A stretch of 22,610 bases of DNA from Candidatus Desantisbacteria bacterium CG1_02_49_89 (lineage in GTDB: Bacteria > Desantisbacteria > UBA1551). Position numbers and translations under genes: made by a program. Every line of letters begins with the position of its first letter. Within the stretch, counting starts at the first letter, position 1. The notes beneath the pieces were generated by a model, which did no database searches, was not told where the DNA came from, and worked only from the letters and a program-made list of their open reading frames with translations. The DNA lies in NCBI GenBank assembly GCA_001871075.1, contig MNUP01000112.1, forward strand, positions 1-22,610, in the 5' to 3' direction. Positions 7,090-14,937 of this stretch are shown piece by piece.

Positions 7090-8586
7090 CTATTTATATT
7101 CTTCAACGGATATCACCAGATTTCCTATCAGCCTTACTAATTCAGCCTGTTTTTCTATGTCCCCGTCCAGAAGCTTGATGTGCGCGGCGTCAACTTCGTT
7201 CTGCCCGAACGTAGGGTCCAGCATTTTCCACCCGCCCGATATATTAACTTCAACCCAGGCATGGTAGAAGAACGAGCCATTGTCTCCTTTGCCCACGGTC
7301 AGCCCGCTGGGGGGCATGTAGACCACGCCTGCCACAGCCCGGGCAGGGATCCTGCAGGCGCGGCACAGCGCGACCAGCAGCACCGCGTGTTCGTTGCAGT
7401 CCCCCCGTTTTTCTTTCATGACGTTTATGGCCGAAGGCAGGGAGAAAGTCGGGACTTTCTTAATGTTATTAAATGCCCACCGGTTCAGGTGTTTTGCTTT
7501 TTCCCATGGCAGGGTGTCGTCTTCGGTGATATCAATGGCGGTATTTACTATTTCGGGTTCATTGGACTGCACGAGCATTGACGGCATCGTGTATTCCCTG
7601 AACTTTTCGCCTGCAAGGTTTTCTTCCTCTTCAAGCCGGCTGTTTATCTCCAGGATTATTTCACCCCCGCTGCCGGAAACCGCCTGCCTTTTACTCGGGG
7701 GCATTATGAAACCTTTTAAGCCCCTCATCCTGACCTTAAGATAAGAGATGCTCCTTGCCGCTTTTATGAAAACATTGGAAGATATGGAAGCCTTTGAAAC
7801 AAGTTCGCCGGCTTCAAATTTTCCGCCTGAAAGAGCCATTTCCTTTGATTCGGTTATCATCTTCATGCCAAGGGCATTTTCTTCCTTTATTACTTCTCCC
7901 TTCATGTTCATCCAGGATGTTGATACCAGTCCCTTGTAATCTTTTTCGACCACGAGTATTTCCTCGTTGTTGAGTTTTTCCTTCCTTTTGAGGGTCACGG
8001 TCATGTATTCGCCCGAGAGGATCTGGGGGTCAAAAAGGTCTATGCGGTACGGCTTCCCGATCTCAAGGTCCTGTTTCACGAGCAGCATGTCCACGGATGA
8101 AGGGAGGTATGTGGCTGCGGTAATAGGGAATTCCTTTTTCGTTTTAGACCCGCCCGAATCCATAACCACTTCCATTTTATCGCCTTTTGCCTTTCCTTCA
8201 ATGACAGCCCTGTAAACATCGGTGAATATGGATATTGAAAAGGAAAGAGGCCTCATGTTTGTCCGGACATAGACCTTTGCGTTGACGTTGGCGTCGTATG
8301 ACTGGTAATCGTATTTGAATTTCATGAAAGTTTCGTCCGTGACGCAGTAGGCATCTTTGCCTTCATAGGTTGTTTTTGTTATATTGAGGTGGGAGTAGCC
8401 GATCTTCTTTTCACCCATGTATATGCCCATCCAGTTGTCGCGTTCCAGTTTTTCATCGGCAATATTTATTTTCCCGAGTTTTACCTGGTCTTTTTCAGCC
8501 CTGGGCAGGTTCCTGGACACCAGCAGCGCTGCCATCACGCAGAAAAACACGATCACCGAAGTCTCGATCCATTTTCGCAGTTTCAT
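7090..8586 (-). CDS. Membrane-anchored transglutaminase-like protein
   Basis: 498 residues with an N-terminal membrane helix (about 8-24, SVIVFFCVMAALLVS) that anchors or exports the rest. Residues about 40-330 are beta-rich with no family I can name. The C-terminal Transglut_core domain carries the complete Cys-His-Asp triad: C397 in RGDCNEHAVLL, H442 in FFYHAWVEV and D457 in MLDPTFG. Such bacterial proteins act as peptidases, cross-linkers or amide-bond enzymes outside the cytoplasm; the reaction here is not known. The start is supported by AAGGA about 7 nt upstream of the ATG. It is the first gene of the minus-strand cluster with an ABC exporter, which suggests a role in processing or handling an exported cell-surface product (inference). 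Confidence 0.85.
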   Translation of the reverse strand: MKLRKWIETSVIVFFCVMAALLVSRNLPRAEKDQVKLGKINIADEKLERDNWMGIYMGEKKIGYSHLNITKTTYEGKDAYCVTDETFMKFKYDYQSYDANVNAKVYVRTNMRPLSFSISIFTDVYRAVIEGKAKGDKMEVVMDSGGSKTKKEFPITAATYLPSSVDMLLVKQDLEIGKPYRIDLFDPQILSGEYMTVTLKRKEKLNNEEILVVEKDYKGLVSTSWMNMKGEVIKEENALGMKMITESKEMALSGGKFEAGELVSKASISSNVFIKAARSISYLKVRMRGLKGFIMPPSKRQAVSGSGGEIILEINSRLEEEENLAGEKFREYTMPSMLVQSNEPEIVNTAIDITEDDTLPWEKAKHLNRWAFNNIKKVPTFSLPSAINVMKEKRGDCNEHAVLLVALCRACRIPARAVAGVVYMPPSGLTVGKGDNGSFFYHAWVEVNISGGWKMLDPTFGQNEVDAAHIKLLDGDIEKQAELVRLIGNLVISVEEYK

Positions 8587-8626
8587 TTTTAATCCTTGAT
8601 TTTGTGTTTTTGCGGAAAGTTTTACT

Positions 8627-8654
8627 TTTGACCTTTGAGCTTTGACCTTTGAGC
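8627..8654 (-). repeat. Heptamer array TTTGACC/TTTGAGC in the transglutaminase leader
   Basis: Four 7-bp units alternating TTTGACC and TTTGAGC, forming a perfect 14-bp tandem duplication. It lies in the predicted 5' leader of the minus-strand transcript. Confidence 0.85.
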
Positions 8655-8674
8655 TGATTTCAAATATAGATATT

Positions 8675-8703
8675 ATTATAAAGGTTTTTAGGAAAAAGTC
8701 AAA
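8675..8703 (-). promoter_or_regulatory. Sigma70-type promoter for the minus-strand cluster
   Basis: On the minus strand TTTGAC (8698-8703) and TATAAT (8675-8680) are 17 bp apart. Transcription would start about 80 nt before the transglutaminase-like ATG. It lies back-to-back with the dgt promoter, their -35 boxes separated by 6 bp. Confidence 0.7.
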
Positions 8704-8709
8704 GAAAAC

Positions 8710-8737
8710 TTGCTTTTTAGCAAATTTGTATTATAAT
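8710..8737 (+). promoter_or_regulatory. Sigma70-type promoter for dgt
   Basis: TTGCTT (8710-8715) and TATAAT (8732-8737) with a 16-bp spacer, about 60 nt upstream of the dgt ATG. It is divergent from the promoter at 8675-8703. Confidence 0.65.
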
Positions 8738-8796
8738 ATAAATGTTCAGAAGTCTGGCCAGGCTTTCTATATAATAAATATAATAAAAGGCAGAAA

Positions 8797-9954
8797 ATGA
8801 TCACCAGAGAAGAAATTGAAGAGCAGGAGGAGAAAAATCTTGCCTCCTACGCGATGAAATCCAGGGACAGCAGGGGCAGGATGCACTCCGAAAAAGAGCA
8901 TCCTTACCGTACCTGTTTCCAGCGCGACAGGGACAGGATAGTGCACTGCGGCGCTTTCAGGAAACTCGAATACAAAACCCAGGTTTTTGTCAACCATGAA
9001 GGCGATTATTACAGGACAAGGCTGACCCACACGCTTGAAGTGTCTCAGATCTCGCGTTCCATATCAAGGACATTGCGGCTGAACGAGGACCTTACGGAGG
9101 CAGTCGCGCTTGCGCATGACCTCGGGCACACGCCGTTCGGCCACTCCGGTGAAACGGTCCTGCATGACCTTATGAAAAAGTACGGCGGTTCGTTCGAGCA
9201 CAACAGCCAGAGCCTTAAGATAGTGGATAAGCTTGAGCGCAGGTACCAGGATTTCCCGGGCTTGAACCTTACTTACGAAGTAAGGGAAGGCATAATAAAG
9301 CACAAAACATCATTTGACCAGCCTGAAGTGAAGGGGTTTGACCCGGATAAGTCCCCCACGCTTGAGGCGCAGGTGGTCAATGTTGCCGACGAGATCGCTT
9401 ATACCGCGCACGACGTGGATGACGGGCTTACTTCAGGTTATCTTTCGGAGGATGACCTTAAGAAACTGAAAATATGGAAGCAGGTAAGCGCGGGGCTGAA
9501 GAACAAGTTTGACAGGGAAACATTCAAGTACCAGCTCGTGCGGATGCTCATTAACAGGCAGGCGTCTGACCTTATTGAGAATACGGCCGCAAATATTAAA
9601 AAGAAGAAAATAACTTCTGTCCGGGACGTGCGCGACGCGCACACGGCCGCGGCATTCAGCCCGGGAATGCAGAAGATGAACTCGGAGCTGAAGGAATTCC
9701 TTTTCGCGAAACTGTATAACCATTACATGGTGAAAAGGATGGTAGACAAGGCGGGAAGGTTCATAAGCGAGCTTTTCGACGCGTATTTAAAACGCCCGGG
9801 AATACTGCCGCCGGAAGAACAGTCGAAAATATCCGCGTGCGGGAAGAACGAGCTGGAAAAAGCCCGCGCGATATGCGACTACATCGCCGGAATGACGGAC
9901 CGTTCGGTCCAGGACGAATATATAAAACTTTTTATGCCTTACGAGAAAGTATAA
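8797..9954 (+). CDS. dgt: dNTP triphosphohydrolase (dGTPase-like, HD domain)
   Basis: Cytoplasmic enzyme of 385 residues that hydrolyses dNTPs to deoxynucleoside and triphosphate, controlling dNTP pools. The HD metal site is complete: H78 in RLTHTLEV, H107-D108 in ALAHDLGHTPFGH and D198 in VADEIAYTAHD. The N-terminal block (YRTCFQRDRDRIVHCGAFRK) and FEHNSQSLKIVDKLE are also characteristic of the shorter dGTPase-like subfamily. Length fits the family. The start is supported by AAAGG 8-10 nt upstream and by its own promoter. Substrate preference (dGTP only or all dNTPs) cannot be read from sequence. Dgt/SAMHD1-type enzymes can also limit phages, but nothing nearby points to a defence island. 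Confidence 0.93.
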   Translation: MITREEIEEQEEKNLASYAMKSRDSRGRMHSEKEHPYRTCFQRDRDRIVHCGAFRKLEYKTQVFVNHEGDYYRTRLTHTLEVSQISRSISRTLRLNEDLTEAVALAHDLGHTPFGHSGETVLHDLMKKYGGSFEHNSQSLKIVDKLERRYQDFPGLNLTYEVREGIIKHKTSFDQPEVKGFDPDKSPTLEAQVVNVADEIAYTAHDVDDGLTSGYLSEDDLKKLKIWKQVSAGLKNKFDRETFKYQLVRMLINRQASDLIENTAANIKKKKITSVRDVRDAHTAAAFSPGMQKMNSELKEFLFAKLYNHYMVKRMVDKAGRFISELFDAYLKRPGILPPEEQSKISACGKNELEKARAICDYIAGMTDRSVQDEYIKLFMPYEKV

Positions 9955-9961
9955 AAAGGCA

Positions 9962-10069
9962 GTCGAGCGTCGTAAGTCGTGCGCAAAAGCTTAAAATTTA
10001 TTACGTACGACGTAAGACGCACGACATTCGACGTGGGACGTACGACGTAAGACGTCCGACGTATGACGG
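9962..10069 (+). repeat. GTNNGAC heptamer hairpin element, copy 1
   Basis: Left arm: three units GTCGAGC, GTCGTAA, GTCGTGC then GC (9962-9984). AT-rich loop to about 10004. Right arm: nine consecutive 7-bp units (10005-10067), every one ending in GAC, for example GTACGAC, GTAAGAC, GTCCGAC, GTATGAC, then GG. Right units are reverse complements of the left type, so the spacer can form an imperfect hairpin. A second copy with the same plan is at 12448-12525. Confidence 0.85.
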
Positions 10070-10088
10070 TAGTTATCATGGAGAGAAG

Positions 10089-10250
10089 ATGAAAAAGGAA
10101 AAGATATTTGAATATCTTTTTATCGGAGCGGTAGTTGCTTTCATAATTATCGCCATAATAATGGCGATCAAGCCGGACCTTGGAAGGCCGCCCATAAAGG
10201 TCGATGAGCCGCCTGTTGCCGCGCCCGTCCAGCCCGTAACCACGGACTAA
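10089..10250 (+). CDS. Small single-pass membrane protein (53 residues), function unknown
   Basis: Short gene between dgt and the ComF-like gene. The product starts MKKEKIFEYLF, has one hydrophobic helix (about 10-27, IGAVVAFIIIAIIMAI) and a proline/valine-rich tail (PPIKVDEPPVAAPVQP), so it is probably an inner-membrane protein with a short extracytoplasmic or cytoplasmic tail. GGAGAG at 10080-10085 is a good SD 3-8 nt before the ATG. The same frame is open back to 9837, but that part overlaps dgt and the repeat and lacks an SD. It ends 4 nt before the annotated ComF GTG, which suggests co-translation. I do not recognise the family. Confidence 0.6.
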   Translation: MKKEKIFEYLFIGAVVAFIIIAIIMAIKPDLGRPPIKVDEPPVAAPVQPVTTD

Positions 10251-10253
10251 TAC

Positions 10254-10288
10254 AGTGGCCAGTGGCGAGTGGTCAGTGGATAGCGGGC
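10254..10288 (+). repeat. Heptamer array AGTGGNN coding the ComF N-terminus
   Basis: Units AGTGGCC, AGTGGCG, AGTGGTC, AGTGGAT and a decayed AGCGGGC. The array contains all candidate GTG starts of the ComF-like gene. Confidence 0.8.
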
Positions 10289-11025
10289 AGAATTCCTTAA
10301 GATACTTTGCGGAAGGACTGCTCAATTTCATATACCCCCCGAGATGCCTTGCGTGCAGTAAGCTTCTTGAAGACAACGCGGGCCTTTGCGGACAGTGTTT
10401 CGAAGAGATCAGGATCATCGTAGACCCGTATTGCCAAAGGTGCGGGATGCCGCTTGACCCGCCGGAAGCTTTCAAGGGGATCGAAACGCCGCTTTGCGCA
10501 GACTGCAGGAACCACAGAAGGCCTTTCGCGCTGGCAAGGTCGATAGGAAGGTATGAAGGCGTCCTGAAAAAATGTATCCATCTTTTTAAGTATAAGGGCA
10601 GAAAGGTAATACTTAAACCGATCGACAAACTAATTTCGCTCTATTTCCCGGGATTGTTCCCGGTTGAAAAAATATCTTTTATAGTGCCGGTGCCTTTGCA
10701 CAGAAAGCGGCTGCGCGAAAGGGAGTTCAACCAGTCTGAGCTTGTCGCGGATATGATCGGCTCAAAATACGGGATCCCGGTTCTGGCGGACATTCTCAGC
10801 AGGACAGTATATACTTCCCCGCAGGTTGCGCTGACCAGGGATGAAAGGGCGGAGAACGTAAAGGGAGCTTTTAAGGCGGGGGAAAGCAGCTGGCTTCCGA
10901 AGAGCAATATTTTACTGGTTGATGATGTCTACACGACAGGGGCCACTGCCTGCGAGTGCGCGAGGGTCCTGAAGCAGGCAGGCGCGGAATCGGTGTATAT
11001 TTTCACGCTTGCGCATGACGTATAG
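10255..11025 (+). CDS. comFC: ComF family phosphoribosyltransferase-like protein
   Basis: About 256 residues. The N-terminal zinc-binding region has four Cys pairs (C31-C34, C45-C48, C60-C63, C81-C84), and the C-terminal half is a type I phosphoribosyltransferase fold with PRPP-loop LLVDDVYTTGATA (D223-D224). ComFC proteins act in natural transformation, after DNA uptake, in Gram-positive and Gram-negative species. No other competence gene is in view. The start is unclear: GTG 10255 gives an N-terminus encoded by the AGTGGNN array (MASGEWSVDSG), GTG 10276 would remove seven residues, and neither has a convincing SD; translation may depend on the small gene ending at 10250. The domain proper begins near FAEGLLNFIYPPRC. 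Confidence 0.88.
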   Translation: MASGEWSVDSGQNSLRYFAEGLLNFIYPPRCLACSKLLEDNAGLCGQCFEEIRIIVDPYCQRCGMPLDPPEAFKGIETPLCADCRNHRRPFALARSIGRYEGVLKKCIHLFKYKGRKVILKPIDKLISLYFPGLFPVEKISFIVPVPLHRKRLREREFNQSELVADMIGSKYGIPVLADILSRTVYTSPQVALTRDERAENVKGAFKAGESSWLPKSNILLVDDVYTTGATACECARVLKQAGAESVYIFTLAHDV

Positions 11026-11035
11026 TTTTGTAATA

Positions 11036-11092
11036 GTTTAAAGGATTAAAGGTTCTATGGCTAAAAACCATTAAACCGTTAATCCGTTAATC
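11036..11092 (+). repeat. Octamer hairpin array GATTAAAG / CGTTAATC
   Basis: Left units GTTTAAAG and GATTAAAG (11036-11051), a loop, then right units CATTAAAC, CGTTAATC, CGTTAATC (11069-11092), which are near reverse complements of the left ones. It fills the comF-lysC spacer up to the lysC SD. Confidence 0.75.
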
Positions 11093-11111
11093 AAATAAAA
11101 AGGAAGTTTTA

Positions 11112-12365
11112 ATGAAGATATTGGTTCAGAAATTCGGCGGGACTTCTGTGGCTGATCCCGAAAAGGTCAGGAAAGTTGCCAGGATAGCGGTCAGCGCCAG
11201 GAAGCAGGGCTACGCTGTCGCGGTGGTTGTTTCAGCCCCGGGGGACATGACAGACGACCTTATTGACTACGCGTCCGCTGTTTCGAAAAAAATTCCCGAC
11301 AGGGAAATGGACATGCTGATGGCCATAGGGGAGCAGAAATCGATTGCTTCGCTGGCAATGGCGCTTGCGGAGATGGGGCAGAAAGCGGTTTCTTTTACAG
11401 GCGAACAGGCCGGCATACTTACGGACGGCATTTTTGGCAAGGCGAGGATACTCAGGATAGATCCTTCGAAGGTGCTTAAGGCGCTGAAAGAAGGCAGCAT
11501 CGCGGTCGTGGCGGGTTTCCAGGGCGTTGACAGAAAAGGTGAAATAACCACGCTGGGCAGGGGAGGCTCTGACACAACCGCCGTAGCGCTTGCGGTCGCG
11601 ATTAAAGCGGATATGTGCGATATCTATACGGATGTCAAGGGGGTTTTTACCTCTGACCCCAGGGTTGTGCAGGGCGCGAAAAGGATCAGAACTATCTCCT
11701 ATGACGAGGCGCTTGAAATGACCAGCCTGGGCGCGAAGGTCCTGCATCCGAGGTCCGCCGAAATAGCGAAGGTATACGGGCTGAAAGTCAGGGTTAGGTC
11801 AAGCTTCAACCCCGGCGACGCGGGAACGCTTGTGTTCGACACTGGATCCGGGAAGAAACTGAAGATCAAAACAAGAGGTGAGGATATGGAAAGAACTTAT
11901 GTCGTAAGCGCTACCGCTGATAAGAACCAGGCCAAGGTGACGGTCGTGGGCGTGCCTGACAGGCCCGGGATCGTTTCAAAGATCTTCAGCCCGATCGCTA
12001 AAGGCCGCATAAGCGTTGATGTTATCGTTCAGAACGTCAGCCACAAGGGGCACACGGACGTTTCGTTCACGATCTCCCGCGTGGACCTTTCCAGGACCAT
12101 GGCGATAGTCAAAAAGGTCGCGAAGGAACTGAGGGCGCAAACCGTGATGCACGCGTCCGGCGTCGCAAAGGTGTCGATCGTGGGCGCGGGCATGTACAGC
12201 TATCCGGGGGTGGCAGCGAAGATGTTCACGGCCCTTGCAAAGAAAGGCATCAATATTGAGATGATAAGCACTTCTGAGATAAAGATCTCATGTGTTGTTG
12301 AGGAAAAGGATGCGGATAACGCGGTGCGCGCGCTGAACAGGGAATTCCGGCTAGGCAAAAAATAA
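11112..12365 (+). CDS. lysC: Aspartate kinase
   Basis: Catalyses ATP-dependent phosphorylation of L-aspartate, the first step to lysine, threonine, methionine and diaminopimelate. 417 residues: kinase domain about 1-245 with KFGGTSV (7-13) and TLGRGGSDTTAVALA, then two ACT domains starting near 265 (VTVVGVPDRPGIVSKIF and VSIVGAGMYSYPGVAAKMF), the usual site of feedback inhibition by lysine and/or threonine. AGGA about 8 nt before ATG 11112 supports the start. The length fits the monofunctional alpha-beta class. An internal SD and in-frame ATG at 11886 suggest a separately made beta subunit. The 86-nt spacer upstream is too short for a lysine riboswitch. It is probably co-transcribed with the genes upstream. 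Confidence 0.96.
   Translation: MKILVQKFGGTSVADPEKVRKVARIAVSARKQGYAVAVVVSAPGDMTDDLIDYASAVSKKIPDREMDMLMAIGEQKSIASLAMALAEMGQKAVSFTGEQAGILTDGIFGKARILRIDPSKVLKALKEGSIAVVAGFQGVDRKGEITTLGRGGSDTTAVALAVAIKADMCDIYTDVKGVFTSDPRVVQGAKRIRTISYDEALEMTSLGAKVLHPRSAEIAKVYGLKVRVRSSFNPGDAGTLVFDTGSGKKLKIKTRGEDMERTYVVSATADKNQAKVTVVGVPDRPGIVSKIFSPIAKGRISVDVIVQNVSHKGHTDVSFTISRVDLSRTMAIVKKVAKELRAQTVMHASGVAKVSIVGAGMYSYPGVAAKMFTALAKKGINIEMISTSEIKISCVVEEKDADNAVRALNREFRLGKK
11875..12365 (+). CDS. lysC: Internal start in lysC: probable beta (ACT-only) subunit
   Basis: GAGGTG at 11875-11880 lies 5 nt before an in-frame ATG at 11886 (M259), a better ribosome site than that of the full gene. Translation from it would give a 159-residue protein made of the two ACT domains. 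Bacillus subtilis aspartokinase II and Corynebacterium LysC are known to make a beta subunit of about this size from an in-frame internal start, at the equivalent position after the kinase domain. The feature starts at the SD; the coding part is 11886-12365. Confidence 0.7.
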
Positions 12366-12373
12366 GTGATTTC

Positions 12374-12408
12374 CACGAAAACACGAAAGTGTCACGAAAG
12401 CACGAAAA
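12374..12408 (+). repeat. Octamer array CACGAAAA/CACGAAAG
   Basis: Four 8-bp CACGAAAR units with a 3-nt interruption, 9 nt after the lysC stop codon. Confidence 0.75.
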
Positions 12409-12447
12409 AAGTCTTTTTTCACAGTGATTTAAAGAGATTTAGATTCC

Positions 12448-12525
12448 GTCTTACGTCGTAAGTCGTACGTCGTTCGCAAATGATTTTAATAATACGTAAG
12501 ACGTTCGACGCATGACGCATGACGG
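12448..12525 (+). repeat. GTNNGAC heptamer hairpin element, copy 2
   Basis: Left arm: GTCTTAC, GTCGTAA, GTCGTAC, GTCGTTC then GC (12448-12477). AT-rich loop AAATGATTTTAATAATAC. Right arm: GTAAGAC, GTTCGAC, GCATGAC, GCATGAC then GG (12496-12525). The plan (GTC-first arm, GC, AT-rich loop, GAC-last arm, GG) is the same as at 9962-10069, though unit number and variable bases differ. Confidence 0.85.
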
Positions 12526-12557
12526 CATTATGAATCCCGCTGAATCCCTGTTAAATT

Positions 12558-12623
12558 TCTCAGTGAACTCAGTGCCTTCAATGGCAAAAGTTTTTTGTGC
12601 CTTCGTGGTAAAGAATCGGTGGT
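12558..12623 (+). repeat. Leader words CTCAGTGAA and GTGCCTTCGTGGTAAAGAAT before apgM
   Basis: CTCAGTGAACTCAGTG near 12558 resembles 22341-22360. GTGCCTTCGTGGTAAAGAAT just before the apgM ATG matches the sequence before the sensor kinase ATG (2417-2435), which suggests the repeat word can carry the translation start region. Confidence 0.6.
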
Positions 12624-13865
12624 ATGAAATATATCGTGCTTGTAGGCGACGGGATGGCGGATTATCCCCTGAAAGAGCTGAAGCGCAGGACACCGCTTGA
12701 AGCCGCCGGGATAAAAAATCTGAATTATTTCGCGCGGGCCGGGACCCTGGGCCTTATAAGAACGACGCCGCGCGGGATGACGCCGGGAACGGATGTCGCG
12801 AACCTCGCGATACTCGGTTACGACCCGCAAAGATATTATAGCGGCAGGGGCCCGCTTGAAGCCCTGAACCAGGGAATAAGGTACGGCAGGCAAGATATAA
12901 TATTCAGATGCAACCTTGTGACGGCGGCAAACGGGAAGCTTATTGACTACAGCGCCGGGCATGTCACAAGCGAAGAGGGAAAAGAGCTGTTCAGGGCACT
13001 TAACAGGGAGATAGGAACAGGTTCTTTGAAATTCTTTCCGGGTGTCAGCTACCGCAACCTGGCGCTCCTAAAAAAGCCCGCCGGCCTTGCGTCCCTGCTT
13101 TCCCTGAGGACGCATCCTCCGCACGACGTGATGGGAAAAAAGTTTTCCGTGATCTTCCCGAAAGGAAAAGGCGCGGGGATGCTGATCGGCCTGATGGAGA
13201 GGTCAAGGGAAATACTTGAAACGCATCCGGTCAATGCCAGGAGAAAAAGGCATGGGAAAGGTCCCGCCAACATGATCTGGCTGTGGGGCCAGGGCACAAG
13301 ACCGGAGATGCCGTCCTTTTACAGGAAATACGGCCTGAAGGGTGCGGTAATATCGGCGGTCGACATAGTCAAGGGCATAGGCAGGGCAACCGGGATGGAG
13401 ATAATAGACGTGCCGGGTGCGACAGGATACTTCGACACGGACTACGAAGGGAAGGCAAGATACGCGCTTAAAGCTCTGAAGAAAAACGATCTTGTTTTTG
13501 TGCACGTTGAGGCGCCTGATGAGGCGGGGCACAACGGTGACATTAAAGCAAAGATAAAGGCGATAGAGGATTTTGACCGAAAGGTCGCGGGCACAGTGTT
13601 AAAAGGGATAGGTGCATACGGCAACTATAAGATACTGGCGCTTACAGACCATCCCACACCCATTTCGTTAAGAACTCATGCTCCGGACCCGGTTCCTTTC
13701 GCAATATTCAAAAATGGGGATAATAAAAGAGGGAAGGCGGGTTTTAACGAGCGGGACGCGAAAAAAAGCAGGCTGTTCTTTAATAAGGGTCATAAGCTGA
13801 TGGAGTTTTTCCTTAAAAACACCCTCACCCCGGCCCTCTCCCCTCGAGGGAGAGGAATAAGGTGA
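12624..13865 (+). CDS. apgM: Cofactor-independent phosphoglycerate mutase, archaeal type
   Basis: Interconverts 3- and 2-phosphoglycerate in glycolysis/gluconeogenesis. 413 residues of the alkaline-phosphatase superfamily: metal-binding VGDGMAD (8-13), PLEAA, the nucleophile region TPGTDVANLAILGYDP (T56), and the C-terminal metal site HVEAPDEAGHNGD plus LTDHPTPISLRTHAPDPVPF. This ApgM class is typical of archaea and scattered bacterial phyla. ATG 12624 is fixed by the conserved N-terminus; the region before it is repeat DNA with only a weak GGTGG. The last residues (LTPALSPRGRGIR) are encoded by a palindromic repeat, so the native protein probably once ended near MEFFLK. It precedes gap-pgk-tpiA in the same direction. 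Confidence 0.94.
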   Translation: MKYIVLVGDGMADYPLKELKRRTPLEAAGIKNLNYFARAGTLGLIRTTPRGMTPGTDVANLAILGYDPQRYYSGRGPLEALNQGIRYGRQDIIFRCNLVTAANGKLIDYSAGHVTSEEGKELFRALNREIGTGSLKFFPGVSYRNLALLKKPAGLASLLSLRTHPPHDVMGKKFSVIFPKGKGAGMLIGLMERSREILETHPVNARRKRHGKGPANMIWLWGQGTRPEMPSFYRKYGLKGAVISAVDIVKGIGRATGMEIIDVPGATGYFDTDYEGKARYALKALKKNDLVFVHVEAPDEAGHNGDIKAKIKAIEDFDRKVAGTVLKGIGAYGNYKILALTDHPTPISLRTHAPDPVPFAIFKNGDNKRGKAGFNERDAKKSRLFFNKGHKLMEFFLKNTLTPALSPRGRGIR

Positions 13866-13868
13866 GGG
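13822..13868 (+). repeat. Palindromic repeat CCCTCACC...GGTGAGGG inside the apgM 3' end
   Basis: Outer arms CCCTCACC (13822-13829) and GGTGAGGG (13861-13868) enclose an inner CCTCTC / GAGAGG stem centred on CTCGAG. It has entered the reading frame of apgM and supplies its stop codon (TGA 13863-13865). Confidence 0.8.
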
Positions 13869-13884
13869 GGAATCCCGAGATTAG

Positions 13885-14916
<1,032 letters not shown>

Positions 14917-14919
<3 letters not shown>

Positions 14920-14936
14920 CTCTTTTACAAGAGCTA
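14917..14936 (+). other. Hairpin overlapping the gap stop codon
   Basis: TAGCTCTT (14917-14924) pairs perfectly with AAGAGCTA (14929-14936) over a 4-nt loop; the stop codon TAG is the first base triplet of the stem. No T-tract follows, so it is more likely an mRNA 3'-end or processing structure than a terminator. Confidence 0.6.
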
Positions 14937-14937
14937 A

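Noticed and set aside
9837-10088. 84-codon upstream extension of the small membrane protein frame
   Set aside because: It overlaps the dgt 3' end and the GTNNGAC array; the SD and hydrophobic N-terminus fit ATG 10089.
9939-10628. Long minus-strand open frame opposite the spacer and comF
   Set aside because: It is composed of antisense repeat and antisense ComF sequence, with no family motif or SD. Similar antisense frames opposite pgk, lysC and the kinases were rejected for the same reason.
11026-11111. Lysine riboswitch before lysC
   Set aside because: Only 86 nt are available and they are filled by an octamer array; the aptamer needs well over 150 nt.
9962-12525. CRISPR array
   Set aside because: Unit length is 7-8 bp with no 25-40-bp repeats, no spacers of uniform size and no cas genes.
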